From Streptomyces sp. AM 4-1-1 (GTDB taxonomy: Bacteria; Actinomycetota; Actinomycetes; Streptomycetales; Streptomycetaceae), in assembly GCF_029167625.1 (NCBI RefSeq), contig NZ_CP119145.1:496001-560000 (forward strand): 64,000 nt of DNA. The letters are read 5' to 3'. Below, piece by piece: positions 1 to 25,000 of this stretch (the first letter of the stretch is position 1; every line of letters starts with the position of its first letter). Position numbers and translations under genes: made by a program. The notes under the pieces are model-generated. The model made no database searches. It was given only the letters and a program-made list of their open reading frames with translations, and was not told where the DNA came from.

Positions 1-3000
1 GTCTCCGGGTTCCTGGGGGAGGTCGACGAGGCCGCCCCACAGTTTCGGGTGTTCCAGTCCGATGACCCGGCCGAGCCCCCAGACCAGTGCCTGCGCCGGG
101 TTGCGCACGGCGTCGGAGGGGCCGGTCGAGACGGCGCCGGCGGTGGCGCTCCACAGCCGGGTCCGTACACCGAGGTCGACGAGCGCCTGGGTCAGCGCCG
201 TGGTCAGTGCCACACCGACGGGAAGTGCCGGGTGCAGGGGGTGCGGGCGTTCGTCGAGGGCGAGCAGGGAGAGCACTCCGGCGGGTGCCTCGTCGTCCGC
301 CAGGAGGTCGCGCAGCCGGGCGGTGAGCGATGCCCGGTCGGTCCCGGCGTGGCCCAGGGGGACCAGGACGGGGTGTGCGCCGTGTTCCTCCAGTGCCCGG
401 ACGGCGTGGAGCACGGTCTCGTGTCCGGTGTGTTCCTCGGGGACGGGCACCAGCCAGCGGCCGGACAGCGGCCTGGGCCGCTGCTCGGGGAGGTGGTGCC
501 AGCCGGCCCGGTAGCGCCAGCCGTCCAGTACGGCCCGGTCCCGGCGGTTCTTGCGCCAGCCGGCGAGGGCGGGCAGGACGTCGTTCCAGGTGGCTGCCGG
601 GACGCCGAGGGTGGCGGCGACGGCCTCGACGTCCTGGCGCTCCACCGCGTCCCAGAAGGCGGCGTCGGCGGGGTCGCTCTCCACGGGCGCGGCATCGGGC
701 CGGGCGACCGGTTCGAGCCAGAAGCGGCGGTTCTGGAAGGCGTACGTGGGCAGTTCCACGTGGCGGGGTTCGACACCCCGGAAGGCGGGCCGCCAGTCGA
801 CGGGGACGCCATGGGTGTACGCCTCGGCGAGTGCGGTGAGCATCCGCCGCGGTCCTCCCTCGTCCCGGCGGAGGGTGCCGGTGATCAGGGTGGGCACCTC
901 GGGGGCGCCGGGTACGGGCTCGGCGAGGTGGTCCTCGACGGTCTCCTGGAGGGGGACGGTGAGGACGGGGTGGGGGCTGACCTCGACGAACGCCCGATGC
1001 CCCGCGGCCAACAAAGCCCGCGTCGCATCCTCGAACAACACCGGCTGACGCAGATTCCGATACCAATACCCCCCGTCCAACACACCCCCGTCCACCAATC
1101 CACCCGTCACCGACGAATAGAACGGCACCCCACCCGACCTCGGCACCACCCCCGCCAACTCACCCGCCAACACCCCACGAATCTCCTCCACCTGCTCACC
1201 ATGAGACGCGTAATCCACCTCGATACGACGCGCCCGCACACCCTCCACCTCACACCGGACCAGCAACTCGGCCAACGCCCCCGGCTCACCCGACACCACC
1301 GTCGAAGCAGGACCGTTGAACGCCGCCACCGACAACCGCCCCTCCCACCCCGACAACAACTCCCCCACCACCCCAGCCGAACACGACACCGACACCATCC
1401 CCCCACGACCACCCAGAACCCCCAACGCACGACTCCGCAACACCACCACCCGCACCCCGTCCTCCAAACTCAACGCACCCGCCACCACCGCCGCCGCGAT
1501 CTCACCCTGGCTATGACCCACCACCGCATCCGGCACCACACCGAACGAACCCCACAACCGCGCCAACGACACCATCACCGCAAACAACACCGGCTGCACC
1601 ACATCCACCCGATCCAACCCCGGCGCACCCACCTCACCCCGCAACACCGACACCAACGACCAATCCACCCACCGCGACAACACCCCCTCACACTCAGCAA
1701 CACACCCCGCAAACACCTCCGAACCCTCCAACAACTCCACCGCCATACCCACCCACTGCGACCCCTGACCCGGAAACACAAACACCGAACGACCCACCCC
1801 CACACCCACCCGACCCACCACCACACCCACACCCGAACCCCCACCAGCCACCACACCCAAACCACCCACCAACCCCTCCCGATCCCCACCCACCACCACC
1901 GCCCGATGCTCAAACACCGAACGCGACACCACCAACGCACGCCCCACCTCACCCACACCACTCACACCGATCCCACCCGACCCCACACCACCCACACAAG
2001 CCGCCAACCGACCCGCCTGCTCACACAACGCACCCGCACTACGACCCGACACCACCCACGGCACCACACCACCCAACCCCACCACCGGCACCGAAGACCC
2101 CGACAACGCACCGGAACCACCAACACCCCCACCACCCTCAGGCCCCTCAGGCCCCTCCGCCGGAGCCTGCTCCAGGATCACGTGGGCATTGGTGCCGCTC
2201 ATGCCGAACGCGGAGACACCCGCCCGGCGCGGGTGGTCGCTCTCCGGCCAGTCCCGGGCCTCGTCGAGCAGACGTACGTCACCGGCGGACCAGTCCACGT
2301 CGGGCGTCGGCGCGTCGACGTGCAGCGTCTTCGGCAGTCGTCCGTGGCGCAGCGCCATGACCATCTTGATCACCCCGGCCACCCCGGCGGCGGCCTGGGT
2401 GTGGCCGATGTTGGACTTGACCGAACCCAGCCAGAGCGGCCGGCCGGCCGGGCGCTCCTGGCCGTAGGTGGCGAGCAGCGCGTCGGCCTCGATCGGGTCG
2501 CCGAGCCGGGTGCCCGTGCCGTGTCCCTCGACCGCGTCGACATCGGCTCCGGTCAGACCGGCGTCGGCCAACGCGGCGCGGATGACGCGTTGTTGGGAGG
2601 GACCGTTGGGGGCGGCCAGGCCGTTGCTCGCACCGTCCTGGTTGACGGCGGAGCCCCGTACCAACGCCAGCACCGGATGCCCGTTGCGCCGGGCCTCCGA
2701 CAGCCGCTCCACGAGGAGCACACCGATGCCCTCACCCCAGCCTGTGCCGTCCGCGGCGGCGGCGAACGCCTTGCAGCGGCCGTCGGAGGCCATCCCGCCC
2801 TGCCGGCCGATCTCCAGGAAGGCGCCGGGCATGGCCATCACGTTGACGCCGCCGACCAGGGCCAGGGTGCATTCGCGCTCGCGCAGGGCCTGGGCGGCGA
2901 GGTGCAGGGCCACCAGGGAGGCGGAGCAGGCCGTGTCCACGGTGACCGAGGGACCTTCGAGCCCCATGGCGTACGAGACCCGGCCCGACATCACGCTGAT

Positions 3001-3519
3001 CGCGTTGCCGGTCATCAGGAAGCTCTTGACTGATTCGGGCGCACCGTCGGCGAGGGAGGCGTATCCCTGGTCGATGGTGGAGGCGTAGACGCCGGTGAGG
3101 CTGCCGCGCAGGGACATCGGGTCGATCCCGGCGCGTTCGACCGCCTCCCAGCACACCTGGAGCATCAGCCGCTGCTGCGGGTCCATGGCCAGTGCCTCGC
3201 GCGGCGAGATCCCGAAGAAGTCCGGGTCGAAGCCCGCCGCGTCGTCGAGGAAGGCGCCCTCCGCGGCGCTGCCCGCCGCGGTCAGCCCGGCGGCCTCCCA
3301 TCCCCGGTCGGCGGGAATGCCCGTCATGGTGTCGCGGCCCCCGTCCACGACGTCCCAGAGGTCTTCGGGGGTGCGGACCTCGCCGGGGAAGCGGCAGCCC
3401 ATGGCCACGACGGCGATGGGTTCCTGACCGCGTTCCTCCGCCTTCCGCAGCCGGTCGCGGGTCTGCTGGAGGTCGATCGTCACCCGGTTGAGGTATTCAC
3501 GAAGCTTCTGCTCGCTCAT
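1..3519 (-). CDS. Modular type I polyketide synthase, gene E (module 10; 3' part outside window)
   Basis: Last PKS gene of the set seen here. It is open to the left edge: 1173 codons are present in one frame with no stop, so the C-terminus lies outside the window. The start is the ATG at 3519-3517, 46 bases after the stop of gene D, with AGGTG shortly upstream. The N-terminus ([10 protein letters not shown]...) is a coiled-coil docking helix that should pair with the C-terminal tail of gene D (...[13 protein letters not shown]). The order visible is docking helix, KS, AT, then the structural half of a KR; the sequence stops near residue 1173 in the LWGGLVDLP segment. Position and module order make it the acceptor of the chain made by gene D. 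If the product is a plecomacrolide, two or three more modules and a thioesterase should follow to the left. Confidence 0.95.
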   Translation of the reverse strand, partial: MSEQKLREYLNRVTIDLQQTRDRLRKAEERGQEPIAVVAMGCRFPGEVRTPEDLWDVVDGGRDTMTGIPADRGWEAAGLTAAGSAAEGAFLDDAAGFDPDFFGISPREALAMDPQQRLMLQVCWEAVERAGIDPMSLRGSLTGVYASTIDQGYASLADGAPESVKSFLMTGNAISVMSGRVSYAMGLEGPSVTVDTACSASLVALHLAAQALRERECTLALVGGVNVMAMPGAFLEIGRQGGMASDGRCKAFAAAADGTGWGEGIGVLLVERLSEARRNGHPVLALVRGSAVNQDGASNGLAAPNGPSQQRVIRAALADAGLTGADVDAVEGHGTGTRLGDPIEADALLATYGQERPAGRPLWLGSVKSNIGHTQAAAGVAGVIKMVMALRHGRLPKTLHVDAPTPDVDWSAGDVRLLDEARDWPESDHPRRAGVSAFGMSGTNAHVILEQAPAEGPEGPEGGGGVGGSGALSGSSVPVVGLGGVVPWVVSGRSAGALCEQAGRLAACVGGVGSGGIGVSGVGEVGRALVVSRSVFEHRAVVVGGDREGLVGGLGVVAGGGSGVGVVVGRVGVGVGRSVFVFPGQGSQWVGMAVELLEGSEVFAGCVAECEGVLSRWVDWSLVSVLRGEVGAPGLDRVDVVQPVLFAVMVSLARLWGSFGVVPDAVVGHSQGEIAAAVVAGALSLEDGVRVVVLRSRALGVLGGRGGMVSVSCSAGVVGELLSGWEGRLSVAAFNGPASTVVSGEPGALAELLVRCEVEGVRARRIEVDYASHGEQVEEIRGVLAGELAGVVPRSGGVPFYSSVTGGLVDGGVLDGGYWYRNLRQPVLFEDATRALLAAGHRAFVEVSPHPVLTVPLQETVEDHLAEPVPGAPEVPTLITGTLRRDEGGPRRMLTALAEAYTHGVPVDWRPAFRGVEPRHVELPTYAFQNRRFWLEPVARPDAAPVESDPADAAFWDAVERQDVEAVAATLGVPAATWNDVLPALAGWRKNRRDRAVLDGWRYRAGWHHLPEQRPRPLSGRWLVPVPEEHTGHETVLHAVRALEEHGAHPVLVPLGHAGTDRASLTARLRDLLADDEAPAGVLSLLALDERPHPLHPALPVGVALTTALTQALVDLGVRTRLWSATAGAVSTGPSDAVRNPAQALVWGLGRVIGLEHPKLWGGLVDLPQEPGD
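1..3519 (-). other. PKS module 10: KS-AT(methylmalonyl)-[KR, truncated]
   Basis: KS: active-site Cys198 in DTACSAS (one Ser replaced by Ala compared with the other modules), then the EGHGTGT and KSNIGH histidine motifs, so it should be active. AT: GHSQGE with Ser670, and YASH at about 770, which predicts methylmalonyl-CoA. Directly after the AT comes the linker typical of modules without a DH ([10 protein letters not shown], then a VLPAL segment), so the reductive part begins with a KR; its catalytic half is outside the window. The AT and preceding linker (961-2175) are almost identical to those of module 8 and differ in codon use from the KS in front. Expected chemistry: methyl branch, with a hydroxyl at the previous beta-carbon if the KR is active. 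Confidence 0.85.
961..2175 (-). repeat. Long repeat R1, copy a (linker-AT of module 10)
   Basis: 1215 bases nearly identical to 13340-14563, covering the KS-AT linker and almost all of the AT. Only scattered substitutions and a nine-base length difference are seen. The coding strand uses TTG, TGT, TTT, GCT and GGT far more than the flanking parts of the gene, giving an A/C-rich plus strand. A further 97-base match follows at 735-831 (13141-13237 in copy b). Confidence 0.95.
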
Positions 3520-3565
3520 CGCGCACCTGCGCCTTCTGCTGAGTTCCGTACGGGCGGTCGGGGAT

Positions 3566-16083
<12,518 letters not shown>

Positions 16084-16087
<4 letters not shown>

Positions 16088-19000
16088 GACTGGCCGAGTT
16101 CGTTGTCGATGAAGGCGAACAGCTCGTCGTCGCTGGCGACGCCCATCCGCTCCTCCACCCGGTCGTCGGCGGGGGCACCCGAGTCCGGGCGGGCCCTGGC
16201 CAGCAGTTCCTGGAGCCTGGCGAGGACTTCCGGGCTCGCCTCGCCGCCGCTCAACGCCGTTTCCAGAGCGCCCAGTTCGGCGAGTCCGGCCGGGGTGCGG
16301 GCGGCGCAGAGGTCCGGGGCGATCTCCTCGCCGAGGTGGCGGGCGATGGCGGCCGACGTGGGGTGGTCGAAGAGCAGTGTGGCGGGCAGCCGCAGACCGG
16401 TGGCGGCGCCGAGCCGGTTGCGCAGTTCGACCGCGGTGAGCGAGTCGAAACCGAGTTCCAGCAGGCCCCGTTCGGCGTCCACCGCGCCGGGATCACCGAA
16501 GCCGAGCACGGTCGCCGCGTGGTCGCGTACGAGGTCGAGCAGGGCCCGGTGGCGCCGGGCGCCGGAGAGACCGGCCAGACCGCGGCGCAGCGCCTCGACG
16601 GCGTCGGGGCCCGCGTCCGCCGAGGCGGCGCCGCGTCGGGCGGGCGCCCTGACCAGGCCCTTCAGCAGCGCCGGTGGGCCCGCGGCGCCGGCCTGACCGC
16701 GCAGTGCCTTGAGGTCGAGGCGCAGCGGCATGACGGCGGGCCGGTCGGCGGCGACGGCGGTGTCGAAGAGTGCCACGCCCTCGTCGGGAGAGAAGGCGAC
16801 GATGCCGCCCCGGGCGATGCGCCGGAAGTCGGCCTCGTCGAGCCCTCCGCTCATCCCGCTCCGGTTGGCCCAGAGGCCCCAGGCCAGTGCGGAGGCCGGG
16901 AGACCGGTGGCCCTGCGGTGGTGTGCCAGCGCGTCGAGGAAGGCGTTCGCCGCGGCGTAGTTGCCCTGGCCCATCCCGCCGAACACCCCGGCGATCGAGG
17001 AGAACACGACGAACGCCGACAGGTCGAGGTGCTTGGTGAGTTCGTGCAGATGGAGTGCGGCGTCGACCTTGGGGCGCAGCACCCGCTGGAGTTGTGCCGA
17101 CGTCATGGCGTCGACGACGCCGTCGGCCAGCTCGCCCGCCGCGTGCACCACGGCGGTCAGCGGGTGTTCCGGCGGTACCTCGGCGAGCAGTGCGGCCAGG
17201 GCGTCGCGGTCGGCCACGTCACAGGCCACCACCTCCACCTCGGCACCCGCCGCCACCAGCTCGTCCCGCAACTCCGCCGCACCCACCGCACCAGGACCCC
17301 GACGACCGGTCAGCACCAGCCTCCGCACCCCGTGCTCCGCCACCAGATGACGGGCGACATGGCCGCCGATGGCTCCGGTGCCGCCGGTGATCAGGACGGT
17401 CCCCGGGCGGGACCAGTCGGGGACGCGGGGCCGTTCGGTCAGCGGGACCCGGGCCAGCCGCGCCATGTGGGCCCGGCCGTCGCGCAGGGCGAGTTGTGGT
17501 TCGCCGGATTCCACGGCCGCGCGCAGGGCGGCCCGGGAGGCGTCCGTGTCGTCCAGGTCGGCCAGGACGAACCGGTCGGGGTTCTCGGTCTGCGCGGAGC
17601 GCACCAGGCCCGCGGCGGCGGCGTGCGCGAGGTCCGGTACGTCGTCGTCCGGGGTGAGCGGTACGGCTCCCCGGGTCAGCACGACGAGCCTGCGGCCCGC
17701 GAAGCGGTCTCCGTCGAGCCATTCCCGTACCAGCGCGAGGGTGTCCTCGGTGGTCCGTCGCACGGCGTCGGCGCTCCCGGCTCCTTGTGTACCGGGGGTG
17801 AGCGGTGCGAGGACGGTGCCGGGCAGCGGGGTGCCGTCCGCGTCCTCCCTCAGGAGGGCGGCGAGGTCGGGTGCCGACCGGGTGATGCCGTGCGCGGCCC
17901 AGTCGGCGGACTCGGCACCGATGACCGCCCATCCGGTGGGCGGCGCCGCGGCGGTGGCCGGGCGGTCGGGCAGGACCGGCCACTCGACGTGGAACAGTTC
18001 CTCGTGCCGGCCGGTGCGGGCGCTGCTCAGCCGCTCCGGGGACACCGGTCGCAGCACCAGGGAGTCCACGGTGAGCACCGGCCTGCCGGAGGTGTCGGTG
18101 GCCAGCACCGACACGGCGTCCTGACCGGCCGGTGCGAGCCGCAGCCGCAGGGTGTGGGCGCCGGTGGCGTGCAGCCCGGCGCCGTTCCAGGAGAACGGCA
18201 GCCATCCCCGCGTGGTGTCCTGGAGCACTCCGAAGATCAGCGAGTGCAGGGCGCTGTCCAGCAGGGCCGGGTGCAGGCCGAACGCGGCGGCGTCGGCCCG
18301 CTGTCCGGGCGGCAGAGCGGCCTCCGCGTACACCTCGTCGCCGAGCCGCCAGACCGCGCGCAGCCCCTGGAACACCGGGCCGTACGCGAAACCACCGGAC
18401 GCGAACCGCTCGTACAGCCCCTCGATGTCGACGGGGACCGCGCCGGGCGGCGGCCAGGCCGCCGGGGTGTCCTCCGCGGCGGGCGGGGGCCCGGCGGTGA
18501 GCAGGCCGCCCGCGTGCCGGGTCCACGGTTCGTCGGCGGGCGCGTCCTCGGCCCGGGAGTGGACGCTCAGCGGTCGGCCGCCGGTCCCGTCCGGCGCGCC
18601 CACCGTCAGTTGCAGCACGACGGCGCCCTGTGGGGGAAGGACCAGCGGGGCTTCGAGGATCAGTTCCTCCACCCGGTCGCGGCCGACCTGGTCGCCGGCC
18701 CTCACCGCGAGTTCGAGGAACGCGGTGGCGGGGAACAGCGCGGTGCCGAACACCCCGTGGTCGGCCAGCCAGGGGTGGCTGCGCACGGAGAGCCGGGTGG
18801 TGAACAGGAACCCGTCGCTGTCGGCGAGTTCGACGGCGGCGCCCAGCAGCGGGTGGTCGGCTGCCAGCAGTCCGGCGGAACCGATGCCTGCGGTGGGGGC
18901 GGTGGCCTCCAGCCAGTACCGCTCGCGCTGGAAGGGGTACGTCGGAAGCTCCACGGGACGCGGGCGGACAGGAGCCGGCGGAGCGTCGGCGTGGCCGGTC

Positions 19001-22000
19001 GGCGCGTCGGAGCCGCGGTCGGTCGGGGGTTTCTCCCGGGGGGTTCCGCCGAGTGCGGTGAAGACCGCCGGCCAGTCCACCGGGACGCCGCGTACGTGCA
19101 GTCGGGCGAGGGCGGCGGTGACGGCGTGGGGCTCGGGCCGGTCCTTGCGCAGCATCGGTACCAGAGCGTCCGGGTCACCCGGTGCGCCGTCGGTGTCGGG
19201 CAGGCAGTCCCGGCCCAGGGTGGTCAGGGAGCCGTCGGGGCCCAGTTCGAGGAAGGTGGTGGCGCCCTCGGCGACCAGGGTGCGGATGCCGTCGTGGAAG
19301 CGCACCGCGCGGCGGACGTGGTCGACCCAGTGGTCCGGGGAGCAGATCAGCTCGGCGCTCACCAGCTCGCCGGTCGTGTCGGAGACCAGCGGGACGGCCG
19401 GCGGACGGAAGTCGAGCGTCCGTGCCACCCGGCGGAACTCCGTCAGCATGCCGTCCATGTGCGACGAGTGGAAGGCGTGGCTGACCGGCAGTCGTTTCGC
19501 CCTGCCGCCGCCGGACTTCCAGCGGGCGGCCAATTCCGTCACCGCGTCCTCGTCGCCGGACACGACCGTCGTCGCGGGGCCGTTGACCGCGGCGACGGCG
19601 ACCCGGTCGCCGAGGTCCGCGAGCAGCGGTGCGATGTCGCTCTCGCCGCCGGACAGCGCCACCATGGCCCCGCCGGCGGGCAGTTCCGACATCAGCCGCC
19701 CCCGGGCGGCGACCAGTGTGGCGGCGTCGGCCGATGACAGCACCCCCGCCACCCGCGCGGCGGCCAGTTCACCGATGGAGTGCCCCAGCAGCAGGTCCGG
19801 CCGGACCCCCCACCGTTCGACCAGCCGGAACAGGGCCACCTCGATGGCGTACAGGGCGGGCTGGGTGAACTCCGTACGGTCCAGGAGGGCGGACCTCTCC
19901 GATCCGGCGGGGGCGAACATCACGTCGCGCAGCGGGAGTTCGAGGAGCGGGTCCAGATCGGCGCAGACCTCGTCGAAGGCGTCCGCGAACACCGGGTGGC
20001 GGGCGTAGAGTCCGGCGCCCATGCCGGGGCGCTGGCTGCCCTGTCCGGCGAAGAGGAAGGCGGTCTTGCCGGTGGCCCGTCCGGCGTTCCCGGCGCTCGC
20101 CGCGACGCCGCGCAGCACGCCGGGGGCCGCGCCGCCCGAGGCCAGTGCCCGGACCCCGTCGAGCAGCGCGGCGCGGTCCGCGCCGACGACCGCGGCGCGG
20201 TGTTCGAAGGCGGACCGGGTGGTCGCCAGGGCGTGACCGACCTCGGCGGGCCGCGACTCCGGTGCGGCGGTGAGCAGTTCGAGCAGTCGCCCGGCCTGGT
20301 CCCGGAGCGCGTCCGCGCTCCTCGCCGACAGCAGCCACGGCACGGCGTCGCCGTCCTCGGTGAGCGGTCCGGCGGCCGGGGCGGGCTCGTCCGGTACGTG
20401 TTCCAGGATGGTGTGGGCGTTGGTGCCGCTGACGCCGAAGGAGGACACCGCGGCGCGGCGCGGGTGCGCGCCGACCGGCCACGGGGTGTCCTCGGTGAGG
20501 AGTTCCACCGCTCCGGCCGACCAGTCGACGAACGGGGTGGGCGCGTCGATGTGCAGGGTCCTGGGGAGCACTCCGTGGCGCATCGCCAGCACCATCTTGA
20601 TGACTCCGGCGATGCCCGCGGCGGCCTGGCTGTGTCCGATGTTGGACTTCAGCGAGCCCAGCAGCAGCGGGCGGCCGGGCGGGCGGTCCTGGCCGTAGGT
20701 GGCGAGGAGCGCCTGGGCCTCGATCGGGTCGCCGAGCCGGGTGCCGGTGCCGTGCGCCTCCACCGCGTCGATGTCCGCGCAGGTGAGTCCGGCCCCGGCC
20801 AGCGCCTGCCGGATCACCCGTTGCTGGGACGGACCGTTGGGGGCGGTCAGGCCGTTGCTCGCGCCGTCCTGGTTGACGGCGGAGCCCCGTACCAGCGCGA
20901 GCACCGGATGCCCGTTGCGGCGGGCGTCCGACAGCCGCTCCAGCAGGACCACACCGGCCCCTTCGGCCCAGGCGGTGCCGTCGGCCGCGGCGGCGAACGG
21001 TTTGCAGCGGCCGTCCTCGGCGAGGCCGCGCTGCCTGCTGAACTCGACGAACGCCGAGGGCGTCGACATCACCGTCACCCCGCCGGCCAGGGCGAGCGTG
21101 CACTCCCCCGACCGCAGCGCCTGGGCCGCCATGTGCATCGCGACCAGGGACGAGGAGCAGGCGGTGTCGACGGTGACCGCCGGGCCCTCCAGGCCGAAGG
21201 TGTACGAGATGCGGCCGGAGGCCACGCTGCCCGCGCTGCCGATGCCGAGGTATCCCTCCAGTTCCTCCGAGGGTTCCTGGACCCGGGACCCGTAGTCGCG
21301 GTAGCTGGAGCCGATGAAGACGCCGGAGCGGCTGCCCTTCAGCGTCAGCGGGTCGATCCCGGCCCGTTCGACGGCCTCCCAGGAGGTCTCCAGGAGGAGT
21401 CGCTGCTGCGGGTCGACCGACAGCGCCTCGCGCGGCGAGATGCCGAAGAAGGCCGGGTCGAAGTGGTCCGCGTCGTGCAGGAAGCCGCCCTCGCGGGCGT
21501 AGGTCTTGCCGATCCGGGCCGGATCGGGGTCGTACAGGCCGTCGAGGTCCCAGCCCCGTCCGGTGGGGAACGGCGAGATGGCGTCGGTGCCGGAGATCAT
21601 CAGCCGCCACAGGTCCTCGGGACTGCGCACCTCGCCGGGGAAGCGGCAGCTCATCGCCACGATGGCGATCGGGTCGTCGGCGGCCCGGTCGTCCCCGGCC
21701 GGTGGCGCGGCGGCCGGGGACGCGAGGGGGGCTTCGGTGGTGGTCGCGAACGGCTCGGTGACGGTGCGGAGTTCGGCGCGCAGATGGGCGGTGAGGGCGG
21801 CGACGGTGGGATGGTCGAAGACCAGGGTCACCGACAGCCGCAGTCCGGTGGTCGCGGAGAGCCGGTTGCGCAGGTCGACGGCGGTCAGCGAGTCGAACCC
21901 GATGTCCTTGAACGCCCGGTCCGGGTCGATGGCCCCGAGGTCGGGGTGGCCGAGCACGTCCGCGACCTCGGTACGGACCAGGTCGAGGAGTTCGCGGTCC

Positions 22001-25000
22001 CGGTCGGGCCCGGAGAGCCCGGCCAGCCGGCGGGCCAGGGACCGGGCCGCGTCGGCCGGGTCGCCCTCGCCCCGCACGGCGGCCAGGACGTCGCGGGCCT
22101 CGGGCAGTTCGCGCAGCGCGGCGCTCGGCCGCAGGGCGGTGAACGCCCGGGTGAAGCGGTCCCAGTCGACGTCGCAGACCACCAGCCGGGTCTCGTCGTG
22201 GTCCAGGGCCCCCTGGAGTGCGGTGATCGCCCGTTCGGGCGCCATGGCGGGCAGACCGTTGCGGATCAGCCGGTCGCCCTCGGCGGAGGCGGCGCTGTCG
22301 CCGCCCCACAGCCCCCAGGCGACCGAGGTGGCGGGCAGTCCGAGGGAGCGGCGCCGCTCGGCGAGGGCGTCCAGGAAGGCGTTCGCCGCGGCGTAACTGC
22401 CCTGCCCGGTACCGCCGAGGGTGCCGGCCAGCGAGGAGAACAGTACGAACGCGCTCAGGTCGAGGTCCCGGGTGAGCGCGTCCAGGTGGAGCGCGGCGTC
22501 CGCCTTGGGGCGGAGCACGCCCGCCGCCCGCTCCGGGGTGAGCGTGTCGACGACCCCGTCGTCCAGGACGCCCGCGCAGTGCACGACGGCCCGCAGCGGG
22601 CGGTCCGCCGGTACGGAGTCGAGCAGCGCGGCCAGCGCGTCCCGGTCCGCGGCGTCACAGGCGGCGATGGTGAAGTCGGCCCCCAATGCGGTGAGTTCGG
22701 CGGCGAGCGCGGTCGCGCCGGGTGCGTCGGGGCCGCGACGGCCGGTGAGCAGCAGATGCGCGCCGCCGACCTCGGCCAGCCGACGGGCGACGTGGGCGCC
22801 GAGCGCACCGGTGCCGCCGGTGATCAGCACCGTGCCGGACGGGGTCCACGCGCGGCCGGGTGCACCGGCGCCGCGCCCGGCGCGTACCAGCCGCCGGCCG
22901 AACACACCGGAGGCGCGGACCGCGAGCTGGTCCTCCCCGTCGGAGCCGGCGAGGACGCCGGCCAGCCGGACCAGCGCCCGGTCGTCGAACTCCTGGGGCA
23001 GGTCCACGAGACCGGCCCAGCGTTCGGGGTACTCGACGCCCGCCACGCCGCCGAGTCCCCAGACCATGGACTGGGCGAGCGCGGTGACGGCGTCGGAGCG
23101 CCCCACGGACACCGCGCCCCGGGTCGCGCACCACAGGGGGGCGCCGACCCCGGCGTCGCCGAGGGCCTGGACGAGGGCGGTGGTGAGCGTCAGCCCGGCG
23201 GACGGCGCGGGCCCCTCGCCGTGCGGTCCGTCCCGCTCCGGCCCGTCGGCGAGGGCGGTCAGGGACAGCACCCCGTCGGGGGCATCGGATGCCGACCGGG
23301 TGCGGAGCAGCGCGGCGAGCGCCGTCCGGTCGGGGTCGTCGACGTCGATGCGGACGGCGGTCGCGCCGTGCCGGTCGAGGGCCCGCAGGCACGCCTCCAC
23401 GGCCGGGTCCTGACCGGCCGGGCCGGGCACCACGAGCCACCAGGTGCCGGTGAGGGCGGGCGCCGGTCCGGTGGTGGGCAGCGGCTTCCAGGTGACCCGG
23501 TAGCGCCAGGTGTCCACGGTGGAGCGGTCGTGGCTGTCCCGGCGCCAGTGCGCGAGTGCGGGCAGCACCTCGCCGAGCGAGTCCCGCCCGCTCTCGTCCG
23601 TCATCCGGAGCGCCCCGGCGACGGCGGTGAGGTCCTGGCGTTCGACCGCCTCCCAGAACGGGGCGTCGGCGGGTTCGGTGTGCCGGCCGTCGGCCGGGCC
23701 GGTGCCGGGCGCGGGCTCCAGCCAGTACCGCTGCCGCTGGAACGCGTAGGTGGGCAGTTCCAGCGGGCGGGCGTTCCCGCTCCCGAACACGGCCCGCCAG
23801 TCGACCGGGTGGCCGTGGACGTGCAGGGCTGCCAGCGAGGCCAGGAACCGGTCCCGGCCGCCGTCGTCGGTGCGCAGGGTGCCGGTGACACAGCTCGGGA
23901 CGCCCGCAGCCTCGGCGCTCTCCTGGAGCCAGACGCCCAGCACGGGGTGCGGACTGGACTCGACGAACACGGTGTGGCCGTCGGCCAGCAGCGCGTGGAC
24001 GGCCCGGTGGAACTCCACGGGCCGCCGCAGATTGCGGTACCAGTAGTCGGCGTCCAGCCCGGTGGTGTCCAGCGCGGTCCCGGTCACCGTCGAGTAGAAC
24101 GCGACGTCGGTGCGACGGGGCGTCACATCGGCCAGCACATCGAGCAGTTCCTGGCGGATGTCGTCCACCTGGGCGGAGTGCCCGGCGAAGTCGACCCCGG
24201 GGATGGGCCAGTTGAGGATGCCCGCGTCGGCGAGCCGTTCGCCGAGTTCCGCCAGGGCCGACGGGTCGCCGGACACGGTCACCGAGGCCGGTCCGTTCAC
24301 GGCGGCGAGGCCCAGCCGGTCGCCCCAGGGCTCCAGCCGGCCGGTGACGTCGGCGGCCGGTGCGGCGACGAACAGCATGCCGCCCCGGCCCACCAGCGCG
24401 CCGAGCGCCCGGCTGCGCAGCGCGACCACGCGGGCCGCGTCCGGGAGCGAGAGCGCCCCCGCGACACAGGCCGCGGCGATCTCTCCCTGGCTGTGCCCGA
24501 TCACCGCGGCGGGTACGACTCCGTACGAGCGCCACAGCTCGGCCAGCGACACCATCACCGCGAAGAGCACCGGCTGCACCACGTCGACGCGGTCCATGGA
24601 GGGGGCGTCCGGGGTGTCGCGCAGGACGTCGGACAGCGACCAGTCGACGTGCGGGGCCAGCGCGTCCGCGCAGGCGGCGATCCGGTCCGCGAAGACCGGC
24701 TCGGTGTCCAGGAGTTGCCGCGCCATCCCGGCCCACTGGGTGCCCTGGCCGGGGAAGACGAGGACGGTGCGGTGGGCGGGGCCCGTCACGCCCTGGACGA
24801 GCGCCGGGTCGGACCGGCCGTCGGCCAGGGCGGTCAGTCCCCGCAGCAGGCCGTCGCGTTCGGCGCCGACGACCACGGCGCGGTGCTCGAACGCGGTGCG
24901 GGTGGTCGCCAGCGCGTGGCCGACCCGCGCGGGGGTGGCCTCCGGGTGCCCGGCGAGGTGGTCGCGCAGCCGCGCGGCCTGGGCGCGCAGCGCCTCTGGG

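Noticed and set aside
1010..2170. Strikingly A/C-rich plus strand suggesting a non-coding or recently inserted element
   Set aside because: The minus strand keeps a full, in-frame AT domain with all motifs; no terminal repeats or transposase. It is an unusual codon-use tract, reported as repeat R1.
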